Positions 1-7,436 of a stretch of 30,951 nucleotides of DNA are shown one piece after another. Below the pieces are notes generated by a model, which did not search any database, was not told the DNA's origin, and worked only from the letters and a program-made list of their open reading frames with translations. The stretch is from NCBI GenBank assembly GCA_021796015.1, contig JAJYOT010000015.1, positions 1-30,951 on the forward strand, given 5' to 3'. The stretch comes from a bacterium. GTDB lineage: Bacteria > Elusimicrobiota > Elusimicrobia > UBA1565 > UBA9628. The position numbers and the translations under genes are program-made. The stretch's first letter is position 1. The number at the start of each line of letters is the position of its first letter.

Positions 1-3000
1 GGACCAGGGGCTGGTCCCCCCAAAGCCGTCCACGGTTCTCACGCGCCAATAATAGGTCGTCAAATTCGCGAACGTGTAAGTCGAGATATAAGCGCCGTTG
101 TCGGTGGCGAGCCCGGTATTGACCGGCGGAATGGGTGTTGAGATATTGACGAAAGTCGTCGCGAAAGTGGGATCGTTGTTTGAGACTTCAAGTTGGTAAA
201 AGGAAGGAGGCAAGAGCCCCGAGACGACGGTCGTGCTTGGCCCTATCCAGCTGAAATTCGTCTGATAGTTGAGATAGGCGCCGTTTGAGGGATAGGAAGG
301 CGTTGAGATTGCCGGAGCGACGGTGGTATCGACTAAAATTGCGTAGGGGCCGCTTTCCAAAACATTTCCCGCCAAATCTGAGGCGGTGAATATGATTTGA
401 TCAGTCGCCCCGCAAGGAGAAACCCCGCCGCAGGTCACGGTACTTGTGGATTGAACGAGATTGAGGCCGGTAGCCGAGAGTTTCTCTGCGGCGTTGGTCC
501 CATCGGAGCCGGCCAAGGTCGCGGCGACGGGGGTGATTTGATAGATTGAACCATTGACACTGCCGGCATAGAGTTGCCCGTTAAAGTCGGATAGAGCCCC
601 GAAATTGGCATCTGTTGAAGTCGCATAAACTAAATTCCAATTGACTCCATCTGGGCTTTCATAGATAGATCCAATAGATGTCGGATGATCTCCAACCGCA
701 TAGAGTCTGCCATTGAAAGAATTCAATGCGTAAATTCCAAAGCCGAGTCCTGAAAAATAAGTGGAACTCCATCCTGTTCCGTTAGAGCTGGAATAGACGT
801 ATCCACCGCTATCGGCGGCATAAAATTCCCCGTTAAAAACCGCGAAACCCTCTATAATATTAGTGTTGGCACTGGTATAAGCATACGACCACCTGACGCC
901 ATCAGGACTGGAAAAAATATGGTTTGCATAATCCCCGGCAAAGATTTCTCCATTAAATGCGCCAAGAGAGCTGATTTCGGTTCCAGCGGGGTCTACAAAA
1001 ACTAGGTTCCAATGGACTCCATCAGCGCTGGAATAAATACGGTAATTGCCTGTTCCCGCATAAATATGGCCATTGAAAACTTGTAGAGTGTTTATAGGCC
1101 CAAATAGAGAAGCAGTAGGAGCGAAATTCAGATTGTTGTATATGTTTCCCGCGCTGTCTCCGATATAAAGAACATTATTAAAAACAGTCATGGCTTTCGG
1201 GGCGCCATAGGTGTCTAGGGTGCCTTTGGTCCAGGTTGTTCCATTCGCGCTGGAATAGATGTAATTTCCATCAAAGGCATAGAGGGTTCCTTGATATTGA
1301 GCCATGGCTTCAATATTAGTTCCGCTATACACGCGGGGAATATTGGACTGAGTGATCCATGTTTGCCCGGCGTTAGTTGAGTAAATGACTCCAAATCCGG
1401 AGGTCGTTTGCGGGTCGTTATGCCCGTCCCCCGCGAAATTAAGCGCGTTAGTCGAGATGGCAAGTCCTGAATCTATATCTTGAACCGTGAGCTGGGCGGT
1501 GACTCCAGCAGCCAGATCATTAAACTGATTTTCCGGCAAAAGCGCGCTTTGAGCATTAATACTCTCAAAGCTGGAGGTGGAAGTCGTGGGTTGAGCGAAA
1601 TCGGTGATAAACTTGGCTGTTGGAGACATGGGACTTGTCCCTCCCAAGCTATCCTTAATATAGACGCGCCAGTAGTAGGTCGTGTCGTTTCCCAACGTAT
1701 AGGGCGAGAGGTAGGCTCCGTTTGCGGTTGGGACGTCAGTTGAGTAAACGACGACGGGAGTTGAGATATTGATGATGAGGTTTGCCGGAGCGAAGTTTGG
1801 GTCGTTCGATGAGACCTCAAGCTCGAAATAAGCGGGCTGTTGGAGAAGAGAGGCAACTCCCGTCGAGGGCCCAATCCAGTCAAAATTAGGCTGGACATTG
1901 ACATAACCTGAAGGGTAGGTTGGCGTGGAAAAAGCGACGCCGACTTCGGTGTCGACTAAAACCGCGTAAGGCCCAGATCCAACACTGTCTCCTGCCATGT
2001 TGGAAGCGGTAAAAATGACCTGGTTGGTTGCTCCGCAACCGTAATTTCCGCCGCAGGTTTGGGTATTAGTGGAAGGCGCGAAATTAAGCTGGGTGGAAAG
2101 GGTCTGCGCGGCGGTCGTTCCATCGGTTCCAATGAGGTTGCTGGTGATAGGAGTGATTTGATACACAGTGTCTGCTTGTGATGCGTATAGTTGGCCATTA
2201 AATGATGTTAGGTTTGAAAGACCAGCGCTTCCGACCGCCATACTGGCCCAGTGAGTTCCATCGGCGGTTGAATATATATTGCCGTTGGAACAATCCCCAG
2301 CGTAAAGTTTCCCATCAAAAACGGTAAAGCTTGCTATGCACGCGCCAACCAGTTGCCCGCCCCAAGCGACTCCATTAGAGGTTGAATAGATATAGCCAGA
2401 ATTACTTCCTCCATAGAGTTTTCCGTTAAATACCGCAAAGGCATTACTTACTCCGATAGCTCCTCCTGGAGACCAGTTAATTCCATTTGAAGTCAAAAAT
2501 AAGTTCCCACCAGCGTCGGCTGTATAAAGTTTTCCATTGAAGACCATGAGCGGCATGCCTGAGGAATACCCGCTGAGATGTTGAATGAATGTAAAAGATG
2601 TCGCATCTGTGTTGGCGCTTGCATAAACATCCCCGGTTCCGTCCGTTACATACATATTGCCGTTGAATACGACAATAGAGCCAATGCAAGAAGATGTGGT
2701 TATTGACGCTGGGTTCCATACAGCTCCATCGGAACTCCAATACACGCCGTTACAACCACTTACATAAAAATTACCTTGAAATATGGTGGAAGCAAGTACT
2801 GTTCCTAGTCCCATGGTGCTTTCCAATATCCAGTTGGTTCCATCGCTAGTATAGGCGAAACGGCCTCCATTATTATCTCCCTCTGCGTAAAGGTTGCCAT
2901 TGAATACTGAAAGGGCATGGGTGTTAGCGAGTCCCTCGCTGCTTGAGGTTATCGTGGAGCGGTCAATCCAGGTTTGTCCGGCGTCAGTGGAATACATTAC

Positions 3001-5508
3001 TCCGAAAGGGGATATGCCTTGGGTGTCATCATGTCCATCGCCAGAAAAATTGATAGCGCTGTTTGAAATGGCTAGTCCGGAAATAGAATCTTGGACCGTG
3101 ATTTGAGTTGTGACGTCCGAGCCGAGATCGTTAAACTGGCTTTCGGACAAGGGCGTGCCTTGAGAATTAATACTATCGAAACTGGAGCTGGATGCCGAGG
3201 GTTGGGTAAAATCGGTAATGAATTTGACTGTTGTGGACATCGGGCTGATTCCACCAAGGTTATCCTTAATATAAACGCGCCAATAGTAAGTTGTGTTATT
3301 CCCAAGCGTATAATTAGAAATAAAATCCCCATTTGCGGTTGGGATATTGGTTGAGTAAACAACGAGGGGCGCTGAGACATTGATGACAATATTAGAAGGA
3401 GTGAAGGTCGGGTCGTTGGAGGAGACCTCGATATAAAAAGTGGCCGGCGCCTGCAAGGCCGAGGCGATCCCGGTTGAGGGCCCTATCCAGTCAAAGTTGG
3501 GCTGGACGTTGACATAACCTGAAGGGTAGGTTGGCGTGGAAAAAGCGACGCCGACTTCGGTGTCAACAAGGATTGAATACGGTCCGTCTGAGCCGCCATC
3601 GGCGGCAAGACCATTTCCGGCCATTCCCATGCCCGTGAACAGAACCTGGTTGGTGGCGGTACAGTTGAAAGTATCACTACAGGAAACCGTGGACGTGGAT
3701 GCCGCAAGCTGAAGATTTGAGAAAGAGAGGGTCTGCGCGGAAGTTGATCCATCCGAACCGGTCATCGTCGCTGAAAGAGGCGTGATAGCGATGACACCAG
3801 AAATCTCACTCCCGTTGATTTCTCCTCCGACATAAAGCTTTCCATTAAAACCTGCAAGCGCGGTAAATGAAGCGTTAGCGGTATCGCTGGAAATAATAGG
3901 AATCCAATCCGTTCCATCCGGTGTGGCAAGTAGGGCTGGCGCGCCGCTGGAAACTGCGATGTAAAGCATTCCGTCAAAGACGCTCATCGCATTGACTCCG
4001 GTTCCTGAGCCGCCATTAAAGACCGGAGTCCATCCTAGGTTATATGGATCCGCGCTTGAGTAAACGGATTTTCCCGCCACCGCATAAAGTTTTCCATTGA
4101 AGGCGGCTACGGACGTGATTGCAGTACCAGATATGGACAGTTGACTAGGGCAACTCCAATTGATGCCGTCATTGGTTACGCAAACCGTATAAGCGCCGTA
4201 ATCTATATTCCCAGCATAGAGACGTCCATTGAATGGTTGAATAAAGCTGATCCCATCATCCGTTACTTGATGGATGTTGGCGTCAAAATACCAATTTTGG
4301 CCATCGGGACTAGTGTAGAGCTGTCCTCCAGGATAGGTTCCGACATAGAGACGTCCGTTAAATGCAGAGATCGCAGTAGAACCTTGACCGGCAACAGACA
4401 TTGTTGAATCCGGTAAAGTTGCCCAGGAGCTGCCAAGACTCTTTATTGCGTTTGTTCCAGCTGCCGACCAAAGATTGCCGTTAAAAACGACAAATCCAGA
4501 GCCCGCATAGCCGGCGGTATTATTCCAGGTTGCTCCTAATTGAGTGTTCCATATCGAGTTATAGCAGGCGTTGCCGGAGTTAGCGTATAGATACCCGTTA
4601 TAAACAGCCATGTAATTTATTATTGGGTTTCCGCATCCTGTGTCATTTTGCAACTGGGTAGGAGCGGTATAAGTCGAATACCCAACCCAGCTCGTGCCAG
4701 CGTCAGTTGAATAAACAACGCCGAATCCCGAAGTGGCGCCGCCGCCGCCGTTTCTACTATCTCCCGTGAATTGAAGCGCGGTGTTTGAAATAGCCAAGCC
4801 TGATCCTGAATCCTGGAGCGTGATTTCCGCGGTGACGCCCGCGGCGAGGGAGTTGAACTGGTTGTAAGCGATGGAGGCGTCGCCGGGGCCGACGCTTTGA
4901 AAGTTTGTAGCGCTCGGCGCCGTCCAATCCGTAAAGAAACTGACGGTCGAAGACCAAGCGCCATAACCGGATCCGTCTCCGGCGCGCAGCCGCCAATAAT
5001 ACGTGGTCTGGTTGGAAAGGAGATTGGATGCGGGATCGTAATAGCCGTCAACGGTCGGGACGGCGACGCTAGGAAGGCTTTCCGCTATTGTCTGGTTGAT
5101 GACGGTCGTTCCAAAAGTGGGATCGGCGGAAACCTCGAGATAATAATTAACCGTCGGAGTCGAGGCGGCGAAGGTCGCGGTCGAAGGGCCTATCCAGTTG
5201 AAATTGATGGCGGCCGAGGGGTCGACGTCTACGTTCCCGAGAGGGTAGGTTGGAGTCAGCGTGATGTTCGCGACCTGCGCCCGCGCGGGCGCGGCGCAGA
5301 AAAACAGCGCGAAGAAGAGAAGAAGCGGCAAGGAACGGAAAGCAAGAGAAAGCGGCGGAGAGTTTCGGGCGTTTTCCTCACTGCACGATTCCGTCCTATC
5401 CGCTTCCGCGGGCAATATCCGCCTACACGGGAGTCTGGACACCGGCTTTCGCCGGTGTGACGAGGGGTTCACGGAATGTTTACCTCCGTTTCTTGCCGTT
5501 TCTTTCAT
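1..5508 (-). CDS. Giant exported protein with FN3-like and seven-bladed propeller-like modules (5' part, truncated by window edge)
   Basis: One frame stays open from an ATG at 5508 to the left edge (1836 codons, no stop). A hydrophobic stretch at residues about 60-73, ending ARA|Q at 77/78, looks like a signal peptide. Three modules of about 540-570 residues follow, and a fourth begins near residue 1750. Each starts with an FN3/Ig-like part (NWIGPST, LEVS-DPTF, TTYYWR), then a 'QD-SGLAIS' strip and 'YSTDAG-TW'. Next come seven repeats of about 40 residues with FNGxLYxG and 'S-DG-NW', and finally a 'GSDGT' and 'GPYA-LVDT' link. Seven blades per module suggest a seven-bladed beta-propeller resembling BNR/sialidase or kelch folds. 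It is probably a surface or secreted adhesion or glycan-binding protein; no catalytic motif was seen. The N-terminus before the signal peptide is oddly long, so the true start is uncertain. The family likeness to Elusimicrobiota proteins is recalled, not searched. Confidence 0.88.
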   Translation of the reverse strand, partial: MKETARNGGKHSVNPSSHRRKPVSRLPCRRILPAEADRTESCSEENARNSPPLSLAFRSLPLLLFFALFFCAAPARAQVANITLTPTYPLGNVDVDPSAAINFNWIGPSTATFAASTPTVNYYLEVSADPTFGTTVINQTIAESLPSVAVPTVDGYYDPASNLLSNQTTYYWRLRAGDGSGYGAWSSTVSFFTDWTAPSATNFQSVGPGDASIAYNQFNSLAAGVTAEITLQDSGSGLAISNTALQFTGDSRNGGGGATSGFGVVYSTDAGTSWVGYSTYTAPTQLQNDTGCGNPIINYMAVYNGYLYANSGNACYNSIWNTQLGATWNNTAGYAGSGFVVFNGNLWSAAGTNAIKSLGSSWATLPDSTMSVAGQGSTAISAFNGRLYVGTYPGGQLYTSPDGQNWYFDANIHQVTDDGISFIQPFNGRLYAGNIDYGAYTVCVTNDGINWSCPSQLSISGTAITSVAAFNGKLYAVAGKSVYSSADPYNLGWTPVFNGGSGTGVNAMSVFDGMLYIAVSSGAPALLATPDGTDWIPIISSDTANASFTALAGFNGKLYVGGEINGSEISGVIAITPLSATMTGSDGSTSAQTLSFSNLQLAASTSTVSCSDTFNCTATNQVLFTGMGMAGNGLAADGGSDGPYSILVDTEVGVAFSTPTYPSGYVNVQPNFDWIGPSTGIASALQAPATFYIEVSSNDPTFTPSNIVINVSAPLVVYSTNIPTANGDFISNYTLGNNTTYYWRVYIKDNLGGISPMSTTVKFITDFTQPSASSSSFDSINSQGTPLSESQFNDLGSDVTTQITVQDSISGLAISNSAINFSGDGHDDTQGISPFGVMYSTDAGQTWIDRSTITSSSEGLANTHALSVFNGNLYAEGDNNGGRFAYTSDGTNWILESTMGLGTVLASTIFQGNFYVSGCNGVYWSSDGAVWNPASITTSSCIGSIVVFNGNMYVTDGTGDVYASANTDATSFTFIQHLSGYSSGMPLMVFNGKLYTADAGGNLFLTSNGINWSPGGAIGVSNAFAVFNGKLYGGSNSGYIYSTSNGVAWGGQLVGACIASFTVFDGKLYAGDCSNGNIYSTADGTHWASMAVGSAGLSNLTSFNGQLYASQADTVYQITPITSNLIGTDGTTAAQTLSTQLNFAPSTNTQTCGGNYGCGATNQVIFTASNMAGDSVGSGPYAVLVDTEVGVAFSTPTYPSGYVNVQPNFDWIGPSTGVASLLQQPAYFELEVSSNDPNFAPANLIINISTPVVVYSTDVPTANGAYLSPYTLGNDTTYYWRVYIKDSLGGTSPMSPTAKFITDFAQPTTSTSSFESINAQSALLPENQFNDLAAGVTAQLTVQDIDSGLAISTNALNFAGDGHNDPQTTSGFGVIYSTNAGQTWITQSNIPRVYSGTNIEAMAQYQGTLYAFDGNYIYSSANGTTWTKGTLDTYGAPKAMTVFNNVLYIGDSAGNIYNNLNFAPTASLFGPINTLQVFNGHIYAGTGNYRIYSSADGVHWNLVFVDPAGTEISSLGAFNGEIFAGDYANHIFSSPDGVRWSYAYTSANTNIIEGFAVFNGEFYAADSGGYVYSSSNGTGWSSTYFSGLGFGIYALNSFNGRLYAVGDHPTSIGSIYESPDGVNWNLVYATSTDANFGALSDFNGQLYAGSVNGSIYQITPVAATLAGSDGTNAAEKLSATGLNLVQSTSTVTCGGVSPCGATDQIIFTASDLAGNVLESGPYAILVDTTVAPAISTPSYPSNGAYLNYQTNFSWIGPSTTVVSGLLPPSFYQLEVSNNDPTFATTFVNISTPIPPVNTGLATDNGAYISTYTFANLTTYYWRVRTVDGFGGTSPWS
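1891..1956. repeat. 66-bp direct repeat, copy 1 (module junction)
   Basis: This differs from 3502-3567 at only two positions. It encodes the link between the 'LVDT' end of one module and the start of the next FN3-like domain in the giant protein. The two copies are 1611 bp (537 codons) apart, which equals one module length. Confidence 0.9.
3502..3567. repeat. 66-bp direct repeat, copy 2 (module junction)
   Basis: This is the partner of 1891-1956 with two mismatches. The spacing keeps the reading frame, so recombination between the copies would delete or duplicate exactly one module. Confidence 0.9.
5439..5458. repeat. Hairpin of a REP-like dispersed repeat near the giant gene start
   Basis: An 8-bp perfect stem (ACACCGGC / GCCGGTGT) with a TTTC loop is followed on the minus strand by GTCCAGACTCCC. 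I recall similar 'CCGGCGAAAGCCGG...TCCAG' repeats in many bacterial genomes. Here it lies between the annotated ATG at 5508 and the signal peptide of the giant protein, so it is either translated as an unusual N-terminal extension or is part of the 5' leader. Confidence 0.6.
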
Positions 5509-5567
5509 TTTCTTTCCGTTAAGAGGGAACATTTTCGCGGGTTTGGACGTATGAATAGGTAGGAGAT

Positions 5568-5639
5568 TGCCGGGTAGCTCAATGGTAGAGTATCCGTCTG
5601 TCAAACGGGGAGATGCGGGTTCGAGTCCCGTCCCGGCAG
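5568..5639 (+). tRNA. tRNA-Asp (anticodon GTC)
   Basis: The cloverleaf folds fully. The acceptor pairs TGCCGGG with CCCGGCA and U8 A9 follow. The D-arm is GCTC/GAGT, the anticodon stem TCCGT/ACGGG carries loop CTGTCAA (anticodon GTC at its centre), and the T-arm GCGGG/CCCGT has TTCGAGT in its loop. The discriminator is G73 and CCA is not encoded. It lies 59 bp from the divergent giant gene. Confidence 0.95.
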
Positions 5640-5649
5640 TTTCCGAGAG

Positions 5650-5691
5650 CTCTCTCCGCTCCCCGAACAGACGGGCGGAGAGAGTTCGGGG
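5650..5691 (+). other. Interlaced inverted repeats, possible H-type pseudoknot or alternative hairpins
   Basis: Stem 1 pairs 5650-5659 (CTCTCTCCGC) with 5675-5684 (GCGGAGAGAG), 10 bp perfect. Stem 2 pairs 5661-5668 (CCCCGAAC) with 5684-5691 (GTTCGGGG), 8 bp perfect. The order of the arms is A1-B1-A2-B2, so the stems form either a pseudoknot with a 1-nt first loop or two competing hairpins. It directly follows tRNA-Asp. It may shape the tRNA 3' end or terminate transcription, but only a short T run (CATTTTG) follows. Confidence 0.55.
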
Positions 5692-5701
5692 CATTTTGCC
5701 C

Positions 5702-5730
5702 TTGACACGGAAGCCCAAGCGGGCTATACT
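5702..5730 (+). promoter_or_regulatory. Strong sigma-70-type promoter with no long ORF behind it
   Basis: The -35 is a perfect TTGACA (5702-5707), then a 17-bp spacer, then -10 TATACT (5725-5730). The start site would be near 5737. The transcript would meet the terminator at 5764-5802, giving an RNA of about 60-65 nt. The only ATG in that stretch is followed at once by TGA. Confidence 0.7.
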
Positions 5731-5763
5731 AAATACTGACAGACGGATGTGAGCTACCCCGGG

Positions 5764-5802
5764 CCCCGCGTGGAGAAAATCTCCCGCGGGGCTTTTCTTT
5801 TC
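5764..5802 (+). terminator. Rho-independent terminator
   Basis: CCCCGCG (5764-5770) pairs with CGCGGGG (5785-5791), and inside it GGAGA pairs with TCTCC around an AAA loop. One T is bulged. A T-rich tract CTTTTCTTTT follows. A degenerate copy, with the left arm changed so it no longer pairs fully, lies at 8064-8096. Confidence 0.8.
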
Positions 5803-5811
5803 CTCCATGCC

Positions 5812-5840
5812 TTGATTTTCCCTGGATTTCATGTTACACT
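5812..5840 (+). promoter_or_regulatory. Promoter of hicBA unit 1, predicted leaderless
   Basis: TTGATT, a 17-bp spacer ending in TGT (extended -10), and TACACT, followed by AAAACC and then the hicB ATG at 5847. Transcription should start at or within a base or two of the A of the ATG. There is no Shine-Dalgarno. Confidence 0.7.
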
Positions 5841-5846
5841 AAAACC

Positions 5847-6068
5847 ATGATCGGACAATTTACCGCCGTTTACTTTAAGCAAGGAAAGTGGTATTTCGGC
5901 TGCGTCGAGGAAATTCCCGGCGCCAACACCCAGGGCAAAACTCTCGCCGAGGCCAAAAGAAATCTTCGAGAAGCTCTCTCCCTGGTCCTTGACGCAAATA
6001 GAGAAATCACCCACAAGTCCCACGGGCGAAAGGCCATTGAGGAACCCATCTCGATTATTACGGCATGA
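5847..6068 (+). CDS. hicB: HicB-type antitoxin, unit 1
   Basis: The product has 73 residues. The partial RNase-H-like HicB fold is recognisable: an opening beta-strand pair (QFTAVYFKQGKWYFGCVEEIP), the GANTQGKTLAEAKRNLREAL helix, and a short acidic tail (EEPISIITA). HicB proteins bind and neutralise HicA and often repress their own operon. The start is the ATG 6 nt after the -10 box, with no ribosome site. The stop overlaps the hicA start by 4 bp (ATGA), which implies translational coupling. No separate DNA-binding domain is visible, so any autoregulation would need another mode of binding. Family assignment is by pattern and gene pairing. Confidence 0.85.
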   Translation: MIGQFTAVYFKQGKWYFGCVEEIPGANTQGKTLAEAKRNLREALSLVLDANREITHKSHGRKAIEEPISIITA

Positions 6069-6250
6069 AGCGGCGCGAGCTCTTGCGTCACTTAACGAAC
6101 CATCATTGTCGCCTCTTTCAAGAAGGCTCCCGCCATTCCCTGTTTTGGAATCCTCTGAATAAAAAAGTGTCGTCCATTCCCCGGCATGCGGAGATAGGGG
6201 AATTCTTGGCCCGAAAAATCTGCCGCGACCTAGACGTCCCCGAGCCCTAA
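6065..6250 (+). CDS. hicA: HicA-type mRNA interferase toxin, unit 1
   Basis: A 61-residue protein with the HicA double-stranded RNA-binding-like fold. It has an N-terminal helix (MKRRELLRHLTNHHC), the catalytic 'GSRHSLFWNP' strand with the conserved histidine, and 'IPRHAEIGEFLARKICRDLDV', where families usually show 'VPRH-EI--GTL--I'. HicA cleaves mRNA when free of HicB. The gene is complete and overlaps hicB by 4 bp. Downstream lies a 550-bp non-coding stretch. Confidence 0.87.
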   Translation: MKRRELLRHLTNHHCRLFQEGSRHSLFWNPLNKKVSSIPRHAEIGEFLARKICRDLDVPEP

Positions 6251-6311
6251 TTGTTTGGAATTCATTTTCGGCGTTTTTGGAGAAGAGCTTCCAATCGCTA
6301 TTTTTCCGCAT

Positions 6312-6674
6312 CCTTAGGGTTCGCAACGAAATAATATGAGCAACTGGGAGGCCCAGATTTGAGACAATTTCTAGGCGCGACGAGCGAGCATAGCCTAAGC
6401 TATGTGAGCGAGGAGCAACGAAGGCCGAACCATAACATCTTTCCAGGAGATGGTTCGGCACGCTCTCGCTTCGCAAGTGAGGAACGCAGAAATTGGCCAA
6501 AGATGGGCCTCCCCTCTTCCTGTTTTGTCGACGGAAGGGCCAGGGCGCTTTTGGGCTGCGGCTTTGTCGTTCGTCGCTCACATACCGCAGAGGGTATGCT
6601 CGCTCCTCACTCCGCGCCTCGCTCCAAAATCCCCCTGGCCAGTTGTTCATAGTATTTCGTTGCGAATCCTTAAG
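6312..6674. mobile_element. 363-bp palindromic element with imperfect terminal inverted repeats (MITE-like), non-coding
   Basis: The ends 6312-6347 and 6639-6674 are inverted repeats of 36 bp with five mismatches (shared core TTCGCAACGAAATA). The similarity continues inward: both arms carry GCGAGCATA-CCT...TATGTGAGCGA, itself a small palindrome. Nested hairpins include CCGAACCAT / ATGGTTCGG (6425-6433, 6450-6458) and GGGAGGCCCA-ATTT near 6348 with its complement near 6499-6512. No transposase or convincing gene is present. It sits in the gap between hicA unit 1 and the DUF2442 unit. Target duplications were not recognised. Confidence 0.65.
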
Positions 6675-6768
6675 AGTGTAGGCTAAACGCGGGGAACAAT
6701 CACGAAGAAATAACGAAGAAAACGGCGGGAACGGAAAGTAACGGAAAGAAGTGGAGTCCTTCGTCCCC
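6675..6768. other. Non-coding purine-rich stretch with repeated AACGGAAAG words
   Basis: The rest of the 552-bp gap between 6250 and 6803 lacks a supported gene. It contains AACGAAGAAA, AACGGCGGGAACGGAAAGTAACGGAAAG and related words. These recur in reduced form at 5485-5520, 7970-7985 and 16180-16270. Bases 6251-6311 hold only a loose TTGGAA/TTCCAA inverted repeat. Confidence 0.5.
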
Positions 6769-6797
6769 TTGATTTTTTCCCCGCGCTCTGTTACAGT
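6769..6797 (+). promoter_or_regulatory. Promoter of the DUF2442/DUF4160 unit
   Basis: TTGATT, a 17-bp spacer ending in TGT, then TACAGT. It has the same build as the hicB promoters. Here an upstream ATG (6803) lies 5 nt after the -10 and a second ATG (6818) has a good ribosome site GGGAGGG at 6805-6811. Confidence 0.65.
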
Positions 6798-6817
6798 TGT
6801 AAATGGGAGGGCGTGAT

Positions 6818-7081
6818 ATGTTGAAAATTGTCGCAGCGGAGGCCTTGCCGAAATTCAGAATTCGGATTAAATTCCAGGATGGAGAAGAGGGGATTGCGGA
6901 TCTCTCCGACATGGCCGGGAAAGGCGTTTTTTCAAAGTGGATGGAACCGGGGTTTTTTAATTCCGTTTTCATCGACGAGGAAAGCCATACCGTCTCTTGG
7001 CCGGGCGGATTGGATTTATCTCCCGAATCCTTGTATCGCGAAATATCCGGAAAGAGCCCCGCCGAAGGCGTTCGTGCCTGA
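6818..7081 (+). CDS. DUF2442 family protein
   Basis: An 87-residue product from ATG 6818, chosen because GGGAGGG ends 6 nt upstream and family members usually begin 'MLK-V'. A leaderless start at 6803 would add MGGRD. Family features are the strand pair 'LPKFRIRIKFQDGEEGIADLSDMAGKGVFSKW', then 'V-IDEESHTVSWPGGLDLSPESLYREI'. DUF2442 proteins are commonly paired with DUF4160 genes in toxin-antitoxin-like loci. Which partner is toxic is not settled by sequence. It overlaps the next gene by 8 bp. Confidence 0.85.
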   Translation: MLKIVAAEALPKFRIRIKFQDGEEGIADLSDMAGKGVFSKWMEPGFFNSVFIDEESHTVSWPGGLDLSPESLYREISGKSPAEGVRA

Positions 7082-7334
7082 AATAAGCCGATTTTACGGC
7101 ATCGTTATCCGCATTTTTTTTCGAGAACATGCGCCCGCTCATTTCCATGCCGCGTACGGAGAATTCGAGGCGTCAATCGATATCCGGACTCTCGGAGTTT
7201 TATCGGGCCATCTCCCCGCCCGTTCCCTGGGACTCGTGGTTGAATGGGCCGAGATCCATCGGCGTGAGCTTGAAGGGGCGTGGGTATGCGCGCAAAATTA
7301 TCAAACCCCGACAAAAATCCCGCCATTGCCGTGA
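7074..7334 (+). CDS. DUF4160 family protein, partner of DUF2442
   Basis: An 86-residue product from a GTG at 7074 reading VPEISRFYGIVIRIFF. The family start is usually 'MP-ISRFYGI-I-MY'. The conserved histidines are present in 'REHAPAHFHAAYGEFEASIDI', followed by 'LPARSLGLVVEWAEIHRREL'. The compact overlap with DUF2442 supports co-translation. The family is frequently found as one half of small two-gene stress or toxin-antitoxin-like modules. Biochemical function is not established from what is visible here. Confidence 0.88.
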   Translation: MPEISRFYGIVIRIFFREHAPAHFHAAYGEFEASIDIRTLGVLSGHLPARSLGLVVEWAEIHRRELEGAWVCAQNYQTPTKIPPLP

Positions 7335-7435
7335 ATTTCACTCGCGTCCTTAAAAACCGAAGACTGAAATTTAAATCCATCAGCAAGAAGCCCCGCTCAA
7401 CGGCGTCCTTCTGTCCACAGTCCCTTTCCACATAA
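7286..7435 (+). pseudogene. Truncated third gene of the DUF2442/DUF4160 unit, possible HTH regulator remnant
   Basis: A 49-codon frame starts at ATG 7286 inside the end of the DUF4160 gene, preceded by GAAGGGG. It reads MRAKLSNPDKNPAIAVNFTRVLKNRRLKFKSISKK (segment 1-35) and then collapses into unrelated sequence ending at 7435, where a dispersed repeat begins. The first 35 residues resemble the opening of an XRE-type helix-turn-helix ('N---LRK-R--S---'). This is inference from a short match. I call it a broken gene because nothing continues the domain in any frame. Confidence 0.45.
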
Positions 7436-7436
7436 T

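Noticed and set aside
4897..5554. Plus-strand open frames over the 5' end of the giant gene
   Set aside because: They are antisense shadows with arginine- and glycine-rich low-complexity products, while the minus frame shows clear FN3 and signal-peptide features.
5829..6650. A 273-codon minus-strand open frame
   Set aside because: It runs antisense through the well-supported hicBA unit 1 and across the palindromic element, with no domain, and is explained by repeat composition.
7105..7431. 108-codon minus-strand frame
   Set aside because: It is antisense to the DUF4160 gene, which has clear family motifs.
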